Positions 16,641-23,926 of a DNA stretch of 40,184 bases are shown here, in pieces. Position numbers and translations under genes: made by a program. Location: the IMG/VR virus record IMGVR_UViG_3300046791_000222, positions 1-40,184 of that record; one strand, given 5' to 3'. The stretch comes from a virus. The stretch's first letter is position 1, and the number at the start of each line of letters is the position of its first letter. A model generated the notes under the pieces. The model was given only the letters and a program-made list of their open reading frames with translations, did not search any database and was not told the DNA's origin.

Positions 16641-16654
16641 GTTTCTGTTACGCT
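16625..16654 (+). promoter_or_regulatory. Putative promoter of the PP-loop/DpdA cluster
   Basis: TTGCAC (16625-16630), 18-nt spacer, TACGCT (16649-16654). A moderate sigma70 match. Both hexamers lie inside palindromes (16623-16640 and 16645-16665), as expected for a tightly regulated promoter. Confidence 0.45.
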
Positions 16655-16665
16655 ACGCGTAACAG
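16645..16665. promoter_or_regulatory. Palindrome CTGTTACGC-TAC-GCGTAACAG
   Basis: Perfect 9-bp inverted repeat with a 3-nt spacer, 15 bp before the first 16-nt leader. It is the best simple operator in the window. The regulator is unknown; candidates are the HTH proteins encoded at 15975 and 21177. Confidence 0.65.
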
Positions 16666-16680
16666 CCCACCCACGCACGC

Positions 16681-16696
16681 CCAACTTACCTTGGAG
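16681..16696 (+). repeat. Start-associated leader, copy 1
   Basis: CCAACTTACCTTGGAG, ending 6 nt before the ATG at 16703. Contains the SD (GGAG) and a CCAA/TTGG inverted repeat that could pair and partly hide it. Confidence 0.9.
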
Positions 16697-16702
16697 CAGC
16701 AG

Positions 16703-17665
16703 ATGCAAACCAGCACCCCGGAACTCAACGCGATCGCAGCCGCAGTGCGGCAGATCGGCTCGCCCCTGTACGTCGCCCTCGGCATGGGCGTCGATTCGGT
16801 CGCCGTCCTCGTCGGCCTCGCGCAGCGCGGCGAGCGGCCCGACGCGATCGTGTTCGCCAACACGGGCGACGAGAAGCCCGAGACGTATGCCTACATCGAC
16901 ACGCTCAATGCGTGGCTCGATCGCGTCGGCTTCCCGCGCGTCACGATCGTGAAGAACCCGCGCCCGAAGTCGGGCGACGTCTCGCTCTCCGAATCCTGCT
17001 TGCGCAACGGCGTGCTGCCAGCCCTCGCCTACAAGGCCCACCAGTGCAGCTTGGTGTGGAAGATCGACCCGCAGGAGAAGTGGATCGCCCAGTGGGCGCT
17101 CGCGATCGAGGCGCGTGCAGCTGGCGCGCAGATCACTGTGTGCGTTGGCTACGATGCTGGCGATCGCGACAGCGCACGCTGCGCTCGCGCCAAGAGCGAA
17201 GGTCGCCAGATTCCCGGCACCGTCAACCGCTACCCGCTGATCGAGTGGGGCTGGGATCGCGAGGAGTGCATGCGCCAGATCGCAGCCGCTGGCCTGCCCG
17301 TGCCGATGAAGAGCGCGTGCTACCACTGCCCCGCGTCCAAGCCCGTCGAGATCGTGTGGCTGAAGACCATGCACCGCGACCTCTTCGATCGCGCTGTCGA
17401 GATGGAGCGCGGCGCGCATGCACGCGGCCTCGTCTCGATCGCAGGGCTTGCCGACATGGGCAACGAGACGTTCGCCCAGTATGACGACGGCAAGGAGTAT
17501 CTGGGCAAGCTCTTCCTCGCCGAGTTCCGCCCGTGGAAGTCGCTCCACGCCAAGCTCAAGCGCGCACAGAAGGATGGCTACACCCAAAAGGCGATCGCGA
17601 TCCAGAAACTGATCGACGCCCGCCGCCCCGCATTCGTCGCAGCGCGTGACGCGCTGTACGCATAG
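16703..17665 (+). CDS. PP-loop ATPase, PAPS reductase-like (320 aa)
   Basis: The ATG at 16703 is set by the conserved leader and fixed 6-nt spacing. The P-loop variant is ALGMGVDSVAVLVGL (GMGVDS at 27-32, in place of SGGxDS). Then come IVFANTGDEKPET (50-61), HQCSLVWKIDPQEKW (113-127), and RYPLIEWGWDREEC with PMKSACYHCPASKP (about 176-214). This is the layout of phage PAPS reductase-like PP-loop proteins, which share adenylating chemistry with DndC, QueC and TtcA enzymes. Six or more Cys residues, including CYHC, could hold a metal or Fe-S cluster. It leads the cluster with the DpdA-like gene. True sulfate reduction is unlikely in a phage; nucleobase or nucleic-acid modification is my inference. 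Confidence 0.85.
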   Translation: MQTSTPELNAIAAAVRQIGSPLYVALGMGVDSVAVLVGLAQRGERPDAIVFANTGDEKPETYAYIDTLNAWLDRVGFPRVTIVKNPRPKSGDVSLSESCLRNGVLPALAYKAHQCSLVWKIDPQEKWIAQWALAIEARAAGAQITVCVGYDAGDRDSARCARAKSEGRQIPGTVNRYPLIEWGWDREECMRQIAAAGLPVPMKSACYHCPASKPVEIVWLKTMHRDLFDRAVEMERGAHARGLVSIAGLADMGNETFAQYDDGKEYLGKLFLAEFRPWKSLHAKLKRAQKDGYTQKAIAIQKLIDARRPAFVAARDALYA

Positions 17666-17677
17666 AGCAGCACCCAC

Positions 17678-17693
17678 CCAACTTACCTTGGAG
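17678..17693 (+). repeat. Start-associated leader, copy 2
   Basis: Identical 16-mer, 6 nt before the ATG at 17700. Confidence 0.9.
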
Positions 17694-17699
17694 ATCACC

Positions 17700-18293
17700 A
17701 TGAAAACGAAGACCACCACGATGAAAGAAGCCAAGAACATCCTCGTCCCGTTCAGGATGACGATCCGCAAGAAGTATGGCGAGTATCGCGTCAACTTCGC
17801 CGATGGCAGCAAGTGGAACACCAGCGAGACGACGGCCTACTACACCACCGACATCGACGACGCGATCTCGACCGCGCAGGTGATGCGTGGGCAGCGCACG
17901 CGCAACGAGTACCTCGCCAAGAACCCGCTGGCACTCACCGCACCAGCCGAGCCGCTGTACTGGCATGAGGTGCAGCTGATGCGCACCTCGATCCCGCACT
18001 GGATCGCCGCGTACCGGATCGCCAAGATCGCCGCCGATCAGTCCGCACTCGCCCAGAGCGCGCGCGCCAACATGGCGAACGCGATGAAGCAGCTGGTCAC
18101 GATCGGCGACAAGCTCACCGCCGACCTGATGCCCGGCTGCACGACGATCGCGGCGCTCGTTGGCAAGCACGCGGACCATGGATACCGCCCGACGCTGCGC
18201 GCCGACGCAGGACGCGCCTACGCGCTCCTCGCCGATGTCTATGACTTCTATGCCGAGGCCCATGGCCTTGAGGTGCGCGCCTATCGCGGATAG
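17700..18293 (+). CDS. Unknown protein of the modification cluster (197 aa)
   Basis: ATG at 17700 placed by the leader. The 197-aa soluble protein begins with a Lys/Thr-rich segment, then a short beta region (KKYGEYRVNFADGSKWNT) and a long helical body (RTSIPHWIAAYRIAKIAADQ and NMANAMKQLVTIGDKLTADL). No catalytic motif or family is recognised. Same leader and orientation as the PP-loop gene 35 nt upstream, so co-expressed with it. Confidence 0.8.
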   Translation: MKTKTTTMKEAKNILVPFRMTIRKKYGEYRVNFADGSKWNTSETTAYYTTDIDDAISTAQVMRGQRTRNEYLAKNPLALTAPAEPLYWHEVQLMRTSIPHWIAAYRIAKIAADQSALAQSARANMANAMKQLVTIGDKLTADLMPGCTTIAALVGKHADHGYRPTLRADAGRAYALLADVYDFYAEAHGLEVRAYRG

Positions 18294-18352
18294 CCCATTG
18301 CAGAGGGCGATCACAACGCCCTCGACAATGCGCTCGTCGCAGATCACCCAAC

Positions 18353-18368
18353 CCAACTTACCTTGGAG
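18353..18368 (+). repeat. Start-associated leader, copy 3
   Basis: Identical 16-mer, 6 nt before a GTG start at 18375; the spacing rule selects this start over a TTG at 18363. Confidence 0.9.
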
Positions 18369-18374
18369 AACACA

Positions 18375-18860
18375 GTGAAACAGACCAGCATCAAGATCGT
18401 ATCCGCCGCAAAGCAAGCCGCCCTCGCACAGCTGAACACCGCACGCGCCGCCGATGGCCTGCCCCCGCTCAAGCGCGTCACCAACATCTGGTGGGCGATC
18501 CATGGCGAAGCGTGCATCCGCAACGTCGAGCGCTCGATCGCCAAGCCCGTGAGCGCGGTGACGCGCATCAACAAGGCCCTCAAGGCGCTGGGCCGCGAGG
18601 AGCGCCTCGTTCGCGGTCGTGGCTACTACTACCTCATCGAGGGCGAGTCGAGCAGCTTCTACACCAGCAGCATCTACACGATGTGGATCGAGCCGAAGGA
18701 TTTCGCCTTCGCCGCGAGCGAAGTCAACGACATGTTCCGCCGCGCCGGGATCGAGGCGCGCATCGAAATCCCGCAGGCCGACATCGACCTCGATGTGCAG
18801 AACCGCGCCATCATCATGCGCGAGATCGCCGCCGACAAGGCACGCAAGGGGGCCAAGTGA
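18375..18860 (+). CDS. Unknown protein coupled to DpdA (161 aa)
   Basis: GTG start at 18375, 161 aa, stop overlapping the DpdA start (GTGA), so the two are translated together. The N-terminal helical part (VSAAKQAALAQLNTARAA) precedes a segment ALKALGREERLVRGRGYYYLIEG that looks like the recognition helix and wing of a winged-helix fold, followed by an acidic/helical end. A partner or DNA-targeting subunit for the transglycosylase is possible but only inferred. Confidence 0.8.
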   Translation: MKQTSIKIVSAAKQAALAQLNTARAADGLPPLKRVTNIWWAIHGEACIRNVERSIAKPVSAVTRINKALKALGREERLVRGRGYYYLIEGESSSFYTSSIYTMWIEPKDFAFAASEVNDMFRRAGIEARIEIPQADIDLDVQNRAIIMREIAADKARKGAK

Positions 18861-19603
18861 ACTTCTTCCCCGGCCTGCACCAGCCCTGCGATGCGCAGCA
18901 CTTCGATCGCGCCTTCATCAGCGTCAATCGGCTGCGCGATCGCAAGGCCGACTTCGTCGTCAACGATTGGATCATGGACTCAGGCGCGTTCTCAACGATC
19001 GCCACGCATGGCTACTACCCGGAGGAGCCGCAGGTGTACGCCGCGCAGATCAAGCGCTGGAGCCGCTGTGGCAACCTCCTCGCGGCAGCTGCGCAGGATT
19101 TCATGTGCGAGGACGAGCAGCTGATCCGCACGGGCGCAGGCCTGCGCCACGGCGTCGCCATCCATCAGGGCTTCACCGTGTCGCGCTACATCGATCTGCG
19201 CATGGCGATGGACGCGATCAACTGCCCGACGTACATCCTCCCGGTCCTGCAGGGCCGCACGATCGGCGACTACATCCGCCACATCAAGATGTACGAGGAG
19301 CTTGGCTACCTGCCGCACGGCGCGTGGGTGGGCGTCGGATCGGTGTGCAAGAGGAATGCCGAAGTCACCTCGATCTGGATGGTGCTGTCCGAAATCCTCG
19401 ACTACCGCCCAGACCTGAAGCTGCACGGCTTCGGAGTCAAGACCACCTCCCTGCAGGAGTGGCGCATCAACGAACTGCTGCACACCGCCGACTCGATGGC
19501 GTGGAGCTACGCTGCCCGCCGCGAGGGCAGGAATCAAAACGATTGGCGCGAGGCGAAGGCCTTCGGCGATCGCATGACGCAGTACATCAACGCATCAGCA
19601 TGA
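18857..19603 (+). CDS. dpdA: DpdA-like 7-deazaguanine DNA transglycosylase (248 aa)
   Basis: Resembles phage DpdA proteins, relatives of tRNA-guanine transglycosylase that swap guanine in DNA for a 7-deazaguanine such as preQ0. Visible TGT-fold signatures: DSGAFS (41-46, general acid Asp), AQDFMCED (79-86), ILPVLQGRTIGDYIRHI (127-143), AWVGVGSVCKR (156-166), LHGFGVKTTS (189-198) and TADSMAWSYAAR (210-221, candidate nucleophile D212). No zinc-binding C-terminal domain, as usual for the short phage forms. GTG start in a GTGA overlap. No queC, queD, queE or folE gene is present, so the base would come from the host. Assigned from motifs, not from a database comparison. Confidence 0.75.
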   Translation: MNFFPGLHQPCDAQHFDRAFISVNRLRDRKADFVVNDWIMDSGAFSTIATHGYYPEEPQVYAAQIKRWSRCGNLLAAAAQDFMCEDEQLIRTGAGLRHGVAIHQGFTVSRYIDLRMAMDAINCPTYILPVLQGRTIGDYIRHIKMYEELGYLPHGAWVGVGSVCKRNAEVTSIWMVLSEILDYRPDLKLHGFGVKTTSLQEWRINELLHTADSMAWSYAARREGRNQNDWREAKAFGDRMTQYINASA

Positions 19604-19607
19604 CCCA

Positions 19608-19623
19608 CCAACTTACCTTGGAG
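19608..19623 (+). repeat. Start-associated leader, copy 4
   Basis: Identical 16-mer, 6 nt before the ATG at 19630. Confidence 0.9.
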
Positions 19624-19629
19624 ACAACG

Positions 19630-20160
19630 ATGAACACGCAAGCATTCCTGAAAGACCTGACCAAGCGCCTGCCCGTGATCGAGCAGGGCATCCGCGATGT
19701 GAAGAACAAGCGCGATCGCGAATCGCTCGCGGGCTGGATCGAGATCATGCGATCGCAGGTGAGGAACCTCCTGTCGCACGGCGACACGCAAATCGAGCCA
19801 GAAGGCGCGACGATCAAGCAGGATCGCGCTGGCGCGACGCCACGCCACACACCGGGACCGTGGTTCTGGCACGGCGAGACGCTGCGCACGCGCGCCGCCA
19901 TGGGGCGCGACGCACACTGGAACGGCTGGATCGTGCGCTTCGGTGCGAACGAGGTGGGCCAGTGGGCCGTCGCCGAGGACAACCGCGCGCTGATCGCGGC
20001 TGCGCCCCAGCTGCACGCCGCACTGCGCGCGCTCGTCGCGATCGCCACGCCGCTCACCGTGCCGATGGGCGATGGCCCCGATCCGTTCCCCGCCGAGTTC
20101 GCACCCGCAGTCGAAGACGCGCGCGCCCTTCTGGGCATGCTCGATGCACCGAAGTCCTAA
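19630..20160 (+). CDS. Phage 'HTPGPW' family protein (176 aa)
   Basis: 176 aa from the leader-defined ATG. The N-terminal 70 residues are helical. The C-terminal half has RHTPGPWFWHGETLR, then NRALIAAAPQLHAALRALV, a pattern found in very many phage accessory proteins with no known function. It was probably joined here from another protein, since that module usually stands alone. The product ends with an acidic helix. Confidence 0.8.
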   Translation: MNTQAFLKDLTKRLPVIEQGIRDVKNKRDRESLAGWIEIMRSQVRNLLSHGDTQIEPEGATIKQDRAGATPRHTPGPWFWHGETLRTRAAMGRDAHWNGWIVRFGANEVGQWAVAEDNRALIAAAPQLHAALRALVAIATPLTVPMGDGPDPFPAEFAPAVEDARALLGMLDAPKS

Positions 20161-20176
20161 CCAACTTACCTTGGAG
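20161..20176 (+). repeat. Start-associated leader, copy 5
   Basis: Identical 16-mer beginning at the base after the previous stop codon, 6 nt before a GTG at 20183. Confidence 0.9.
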
Positions 20177-20182
20177 ATCACA

Positions 20183-21049
20183 GTGAAAAAACTACAGACC
20201 CAGACCCAGCTTCAATCGATCAACGCGATCATCGGATCGCTCGAAATGGCGCGCGAGGAAGCGCTCAACCTGCCCTGCACCGCAGGCAAATACGTCGTCT
20301 ACCTCGCCGACGACGCGCTGCCGTTTCGCACCCGCCGGGGCGAGATCGCGCTCGTAGGCGACGCGATCTTCCTCGCCGACAAGGCGCTCGCGGCGAACGT
20401 CGCCGCCAAGCTCCAGCTGGAGATGGACAAGGCCAACACCGCCGACAAGGGCAAGCGCGTGAAGAGCGCGCCGATCCTTGAGTGGGCGCAGCTGCGCACG
20501 CAGCACCTCACCCCGCTCATCAACGATTGGAAGGAGCAGCTGTTCCAGCTGGGCCGCGAAGCCGCAGCTGCAGCTGGGCCGAAGACGCTCGCCCCGGAGC
20601 GCGTCAAGCAAATCCACGACAACGTGCGCCGCATCGCGCTGGAGAAGTCGATCGTGCGCGCCCTGATCGCGCACATGGGCCGCGCTGGCTGGAGCGTGTT
20701 CCGCATCAACGACGGCGAGGAGTTGACCTACCCCAAGACGATCACCGAGGCGCTCGATCTCATCTTCAACCTCGATGAGGCGTCCCTGCGCTTCGTCCCG
20801 ACGAACAAGCTCCCCACGGGCAAGCGCGCGCAGCAGACGCGCCACCTGACCGCGCGCCATGAACACGGCGTGCTGCTCATCCTCGGCGAGGGCGCAGACT
20901 GCATCAACGATTGGAACTACTCGGATGGCGACGCCGATGGCTTCAACAAGGCGATGGACGCCTTCGATGTCGAGCGCGTAGCCAAGCCCCGCGTGTCGAA
21001 GGCCGATCTCGATGCAGCCGTCCAGCGCATCGCGTCGAGGGGATTCTGA
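20183..21049 (+). CDS. Unknown protein, last of the leader-tagged genes (288 aa)
   Basis: GTG at 20183 placed by the leader, 288 aa. Mostly helical with a Lys/Ala-rich middle, including an Ala run after LFQLGRE. The C-terminal part INDGEELTYPKTITEALDLIFNLDEASLRFV followed by GVLLILGEGADCINDWN looks globular. No family recognised. Ends in a TGATG overlap with a small membrane gene. Confidence 0.8.
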   Translation: MKKLQTQTQLQSINAIIGSLEMAREEALNLPCTAGKYVVYLADDALPFRTRRGEIALVGDAIFLADKALAANVAAKLQLEMDKANTADKGKRVKSAPILEWAQLRTQHLTPLINDWKEQLFQLGREAAAAAGPKTLAPERVKQIHDNVRRIALEKSIVRALIAHMGRAGWSVFRINDGEELTYPKTITEALDLIFNLDEASLRFVPTNKLPTGKRAQQTRHLTARHEHGVLLILGEGADCINDWNYSDGDADGFNKAMDAFDVERVAKPRVSKADLDAAVQRIASRGF

Positions 21050-21180
21050 TGAAGGCGCGACTCGTCGTGTTCGCGATCTTCATCGTGCTGTGCCTGCTCG
21101 CGATCGTGTTCCCGCCGATGCTGCTCGCAGCAGGCGTGCTGGCAATGTTCATCATTGACGAAGGTGGAGAACCGCTATGA
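21049..21180 (+). CDS. Small two-helix membrane protein (43 aa)
   Basis: 43 aa, ATG at 21049. LVVFAIFIVLCLLAIVF and MLLAAGVLAMFII form two hydrophobic helices separated by PP, with a basic start and acidic end (EGGEPL). Overlaps both neighbours (TGATG, ATGA). Could be a holin-type or superinfection-exclusion protein; it lies with early genes, which favours the latter. Confidence 0.75.
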   Translation: MKARLVVFAIFIVLCLLAIVFPPMLLAAGVLAMFIIDEGGEPL

Positions 21181-21398
21181 CCGCAACACAATTCAAGAAG
21201 TGGCAGAAACGCATGGGCTGGAGCGCCGCCGAGGCCGCGCGTGAGCTTCGCTGCAGCACGCGGCAGGTGAGCTACTACCGCAACGGCAAGACTGCGGTCA
21301 CGCCCCAGCTGCAGCTGCTCTGTGAGCTTGTCGCCGATCGGCACGCGGCCCAGCTGCAGCAGGAGATGGACCAGCGGCTCACCGGGAGCGCCAAGTGA
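21177..21398 (+). CDS. Cro/XRE-type HTH protein (73 aa)
   Basis: 73 aa. SAAEAARELRCSTRQVSYYRNGKTAVTPQ (residues 16-44) is a typical XRE/Cro HTH (helix 2 AAEAARELR, recognition helix STRQVSYYRNG). No C-terminal oligomerisation or LexA-type domain, so a Cro-like or cluster-specific regulator. Coupled to both neighbours by ATGA and GTGA overlaps. Confidence 0.8.
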   Translation: MTATQFKKWQKRMGWSAAEAARELRCSTRQVSYYRNGKTAVTPQLQLLCELVADRHAAQLQQEMDQRLTGSAK

Positions 21399-21691
21399 AG
21401 GGCGGCTGGCAGTGGAAGGCCCTGCGCCGGGGCACCTATGGCGGGGTGGACGTCGTGGGCTTCAAGGATGCGCCAGCGTCGAGCGTGCTGGCGGGCCAGA
21501 CCCTGCGCCACTTCATCGACAACTTCCCCGATGAGGCCGCAGCCCGCGCCGCCCACCCCGATGTCGCCGAGTGCTGGGACAGCAAGTTCACCGGGCCACA
21601 GGTGAGCGTGGCGCACCTGCCCGGCGAGGACGATCAGGAACCGGGCGGTGCGTGGCCCGACGACATCGGCGGGCGCGAGGAGGACTACTAG
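21395..21691 (+). CDS. Unknown acidic protein (98 aa)
   Basis: 98 aa from a GTG at 21395 (GTGA overlap). Contains GQTLRHFIDNFPDEAAARAAHP and a strongly acidic C-terminus (GEDDQEPGGAWPDD, REEDY). Last gene before the operon terminator. No family recognised. Confidence 0.75.
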   Translation: MKGGWQWKALRRGTYGGVDVVGFKDAPASSVLAGQTLRHFIDNFPDEAAARAAHPDVAECWDSKFTGPQVSVAHLPGEDDQEPGGAWPDDIGGREEDY

Positions 21692-21727
21692 CGCCGGATC
21701 GCTCCTGCGCGATCGTGGCAAGACCTG

Positions 21728-21754
21728 ACCCCGCTTCGGCGGGGTTTTTCTTTT
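21728..21754 (+). terminator. Terminator of the 16-21.7 kb operon
   Basis: ACCCCGC-TTCG-GCGGGGT followed by TTTTCTTTT: a 7-bp stem with a UUCG tetraloop and U-tract, 36 nt after the last stop. Confidence 0.95.
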
Positions 21755-21760
21755 CTGGCG

Positions 21761-22201
21761 CTACTGGAGCGGAACGAGCGGGGCGCGAACGCCACTGGTG
21801 ACCTTGTGCCCGTGCCTGCGGCTGACGGTCTTGCCGCGCGAGGTCGCGCGCTTGGGCTTGGCATGCGCGATCCTGACAGGCGGCACCTTGAGCGTGTACT
21901 CCCCCGGCGCGAACCCGGCTCCGCGATCGAAGCTCACAAGCTCGCGCGAGATGCCCTCGGGAACCTTGTAGCGCGTCGCGACCTCGCCCCTGATCAGGTA
22001 GGCCGACTGCATCGAGATGATGCAGCCATCGAGGTTGAGCTTCTTCTTGCACGCCTCGGCGACGACGCACGCGCTGTGATCCTTTTTCTGACCGATCCGC
22101 GCATCGGTCTTGGTGATCTCGATCGCGAGATCGCGCTTGGCTTTCACGACGCGCATCACGCTGGGGAAGCGGGTCTGGACGATGGACAGCGAAGTAGGCA
22201 T
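21761..22201 (-). CDS. Conserved phage protein of unknown function (146 aa)
   Basis: 146 aa, ATG at 22201 with AGGAG 6 nt upstream. Contains RVVKAKRDLAIEITKTDARIGQKKDHSACVVAEAC, SMQSAYLIRGEVATRYKVPEGI and VSFDRGAGFAPGEYTLK, with a basic tail. I recall similar small proteins in other phages but no function. It lies beyond the int terminator, so it needs its own promoter, which I cannot identify in the 138-nt gap. Confidence 0.8.
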   Translation of the reverse strand: MPTSLSIVQTRFPSVMRVVKAKRDLAIEITKTDARIGQKKDHSACVVAEACKKKLNLDGCIISMQSAYLIRGEVATRYKVPEGISRELVSFDRGAGFAPGEYTLKVPPVRIAHAKPKRATSRGKTVSRRHGHKVTSGVRAPLVPLQ

Positions 22202-22273
22202 GGCAAGCTCCTATGGGGGTTGGCGCATTGCGAAGGCGCAACGCGGGGGAAAAGCCTACACCCGGTCACGGGC

Positions 22274-22300
22274 AAAAAAAAGCCCCGGTCAGGCCGGGGC
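22274..22300 (-). terminator. Terminator downstream of int
   Basis: On the minus strand GCCCCGG-CCTGA-CCGGGGC followed by eight T. A second GC hairpin, CCCCGG/CCGGGG, stands at 22306-22324 between it and the int stop. Confidence 0.9.
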
Positions 22301-22339
22301 GAAGACCCCGGCTGGAAACCGGGGGAGGGGATGCTCAGT

Positions 22340-23695
22340 CTACGCCGCGATCTTGGCGAGGTTCAAGTTGCGCAGATCGTAGCCGTTGCGGCTCGCCTCG
22401 GAGCGCGCCTCCTCGATGAAGGTGATGTAGAAGGCGTAGGTCACCGCCGGATCGTCGTGCCCCATGATCTCTGCCAGCTGCACGACGTCCATCCCGGCCT
22501 TGATCATCATCGAGGCGAAGGTGTGGCGGTTCTGGTACGGGCGGCGGTAGGTCACCCCCGCCGACTTGCACCTGCGCTTCCAGATGATCCCGTAGTTGCG
22601 CGCGATGTAGGCGTGCGGCGTGCCGTCCTTCCTCGGGAAGACGAAGTTGTTCTTGCGCTCCACGCCAGCCGCCATGACGCGCTTGAGGCGCTCGCGCAGG
22701 ATCGCTTCCACCGGGCCGATCATCGGGATGCGGCGGATCGCCTTGGGCGTCTTGCCCTTGCCCATCTTGCCGTCGCTCCACGCCTGCGTGACGCGGATGC
22801 AGCTGGTGTAGCCGTCCTTGTCATCGGTGTCCAAGTACACCGAGTTCCACTCCAGCGCGAAGATTTCGCTCGGGCGCATCCCGGTGTACCACCACACCTC
22901 CAGCAGTTCAGCGACGTCCACCTTGCCCTTGGCGCGCAGGTGCGCGAGGAACTTCGCGCGCTCGGTTGCGGTGTAGGGGTTGGGCTTGTAGCCCGTGTCC
23001 TTGCGATCCTTGTGCCAGAACGCAGTGACCATCGGCTTCAACTTCAGGTTGGTCATCGGATTGGCGAAGCCCTTCAACTTCTCCGAGTCGAGGATCGCGA
23101 AGTCGATCGCGTTGCGCAGCGGCGTGAGGACGCACCCGAGGGAAGTCGCCGACAATTTCGTTTCCTTCGCGAGGTGCTTGACGAAGTTGCGCACGCTCTC
23201 GATGCTGATGTCGGCGGCGCTCTTGCCCGTCCAGTACGGCAGGATGTAGTCATCGATGTAGCGCTTGCTGTTCACGACCGAGACGTCCTCGACCTTGGTG
23301 GGCCGATCGGCGAGCCAATCGGCGAGCAGCACATCAACCTTCAGCGCGCCCGTGTCGATCTCGCCCTTGCCGCGAAACCACTCGGCACGCGGCGAGCCGC
23401 TGAAGAATTCGTTGTACTGCTTGGCGTCCAGCGTGCCGCCCACCTGCGATTGCTTGTCGCCGATCGCACCGAGGCGCGCGAGGCACTTGTCCTTCGCGTT
23501 GTTCGCATCGGCCTTGTTGTCGGCGGTGAGGTTCCACTCCTCGCACTCGCGCCCACCGTTCATAAACCGGATCGCGAACGTCGTGCCCTTCTTCCCGGCC
23601 TTGACGCGAATGCCGCAGCCGCGCTCGATCGGCACGCCGTGTACGTTCCAGATGCCCGTCTTCTCGTCCCGCTTCACTTCTGTCCTTGTAGCCAC
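22340..23695 (-). CDS. int: Tyrosine integrase (451 aa)
   Basis: Site-specific recombinase for lysogenic integration. An AP2-like N-terminal arm-binding region (GTTFAIRFMNGGRECEEW) precedes a core-binding domain and the catalytic domain: TGMRPSEIF (R274), a Lys-rich strand MGKGKTPKAIRRIP, YQNRHTFAS (R390), MGHDDPAVTYAFY with H413 and nucleophile probably Y423. The usual box II His (HxxR) is replaced by Tyr (YxxR), a tolerated variant in some families. The start overlaps the xis end by 22 nt. No attP core is identified; the gap between xis and 23.98 kb and the 138 bp after int are the places to look. Confidence 0.95.
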   Translation of the reverse strand: MATRTEVKRDEKTGIWNVHGVPIERGCGIRVKAGKKGTTFAIRFMNGGRECEEWNLTADNKADANNAKDKCLARLGAIGDKQSQVGGTLDAKQYNEFFSGSPRAEWFRGKGEIDTGALKVDVLLADWLADRPTKVEDVSVVNSKRYIDDYILPYWTGKSAADISIESVRNFVKHLAKETKLSATSLGCVLTPLRNAIDFAILDSEKLKGFANPMTNLKLKPMVTAFWHKDRKDTGYKPNPYTATERAKFLAHLRAKGKVDVAELLEVWWYTGMRPSEIFALEWNSVYLDTDDKDGYTSCIRVTQAWSDGKMGKGKTPKAIRRIPMIGPVEAILRERLKRVMAAGVERKNNFVFPRKDGTPHAYIARNYGIIWKRRCKSAGVTYRRPYQNRHTFASMMIKAGMDVVQLAEIMGHDDPAVTYAFYITFIEEARSEASRNGYDLRNLNLAKIAA

Positions 23696-23838
23696 TTTTC
23701 AATCTCCTCAAGGTTGACCCACAGAACCCCGCCCCGAAGCTGGATGTGCTGGCCCTCCCTCCACTCGCCCCGGCGGCGTCGATGCTTGATTGACTGCATC
23801 GAGTCGCCGCTGATGCGCGAGTAGTAGGTCGCCTTCAT
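23674..23838 (-). CDS. xis: Excisionase-like DNA-binding protein (54 aa)
   Basis: The ATG at 23838 with GGAGG just upstream is preferred over an in-frame ATG at 23868 that has no SD and lies in the promoter. The 54-aa product ends GEWREGQHIQLRGGVLWVNLEEIEKWLQ, the winged-helix layout of excisionases that direct Int. Overlaps int by 22 nt. Confidence 0.8.
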   Translation of the reverse strand: MKATYYSRISGDSMQSIKHRRRRGEWREGQHIQLRGGVLWVNLEEIEKWLQGQK

Positions 23839-23866
23839 CCACCTCCAGTGCGTCGGTAAGGCCTGC

Positions 23867-23896
23867 ATTATCGGCTCAGGGGCAACAGTACGTCAA
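23867..23896 (-). promoter_or_regulatory. xis-int promoter
   Basis: Minus strand: -35 TTGACG (23896-23891), 18-nt spacer, -10 GATAAT (23872-23867). The best sigma70 match in the window; the start would lie near 23860, 22 nt before the xis ATG. A repeated CAACAG flanks the -35 and could bind Int or Xis. Confidence 0.7.
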
Positions 23897-23926
23897 CAGA
23901 AGGCGACTAATCATCCGGGGCACCCT

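Larger units (their letters stand above)
16293..16702. promoter_or_regulatory. 410-bp control region ahead of the modification cluster
   Basis: No credible gene lies here. It holds a GGCC-TAATT-GGCC repeat (16308-16320), direct repeats CCTACACA (16294 and 16327), CTGCAA-GGG-TTGCAG (16447-16461), CGAAATC-N9-GATTTCG (16481-16503), a consensus DnaA box (16508-16516), two strong palindromes (16623-16665) and the first copy of the 16-nt leader. Confidence 0.6.

Noticed and set aside
18619-19629. Upstream extension of the 176-aa gene
   Set aside because: Runs out of frame through the DpdA-like gene; the conserved leader fixes the real start at 19630.
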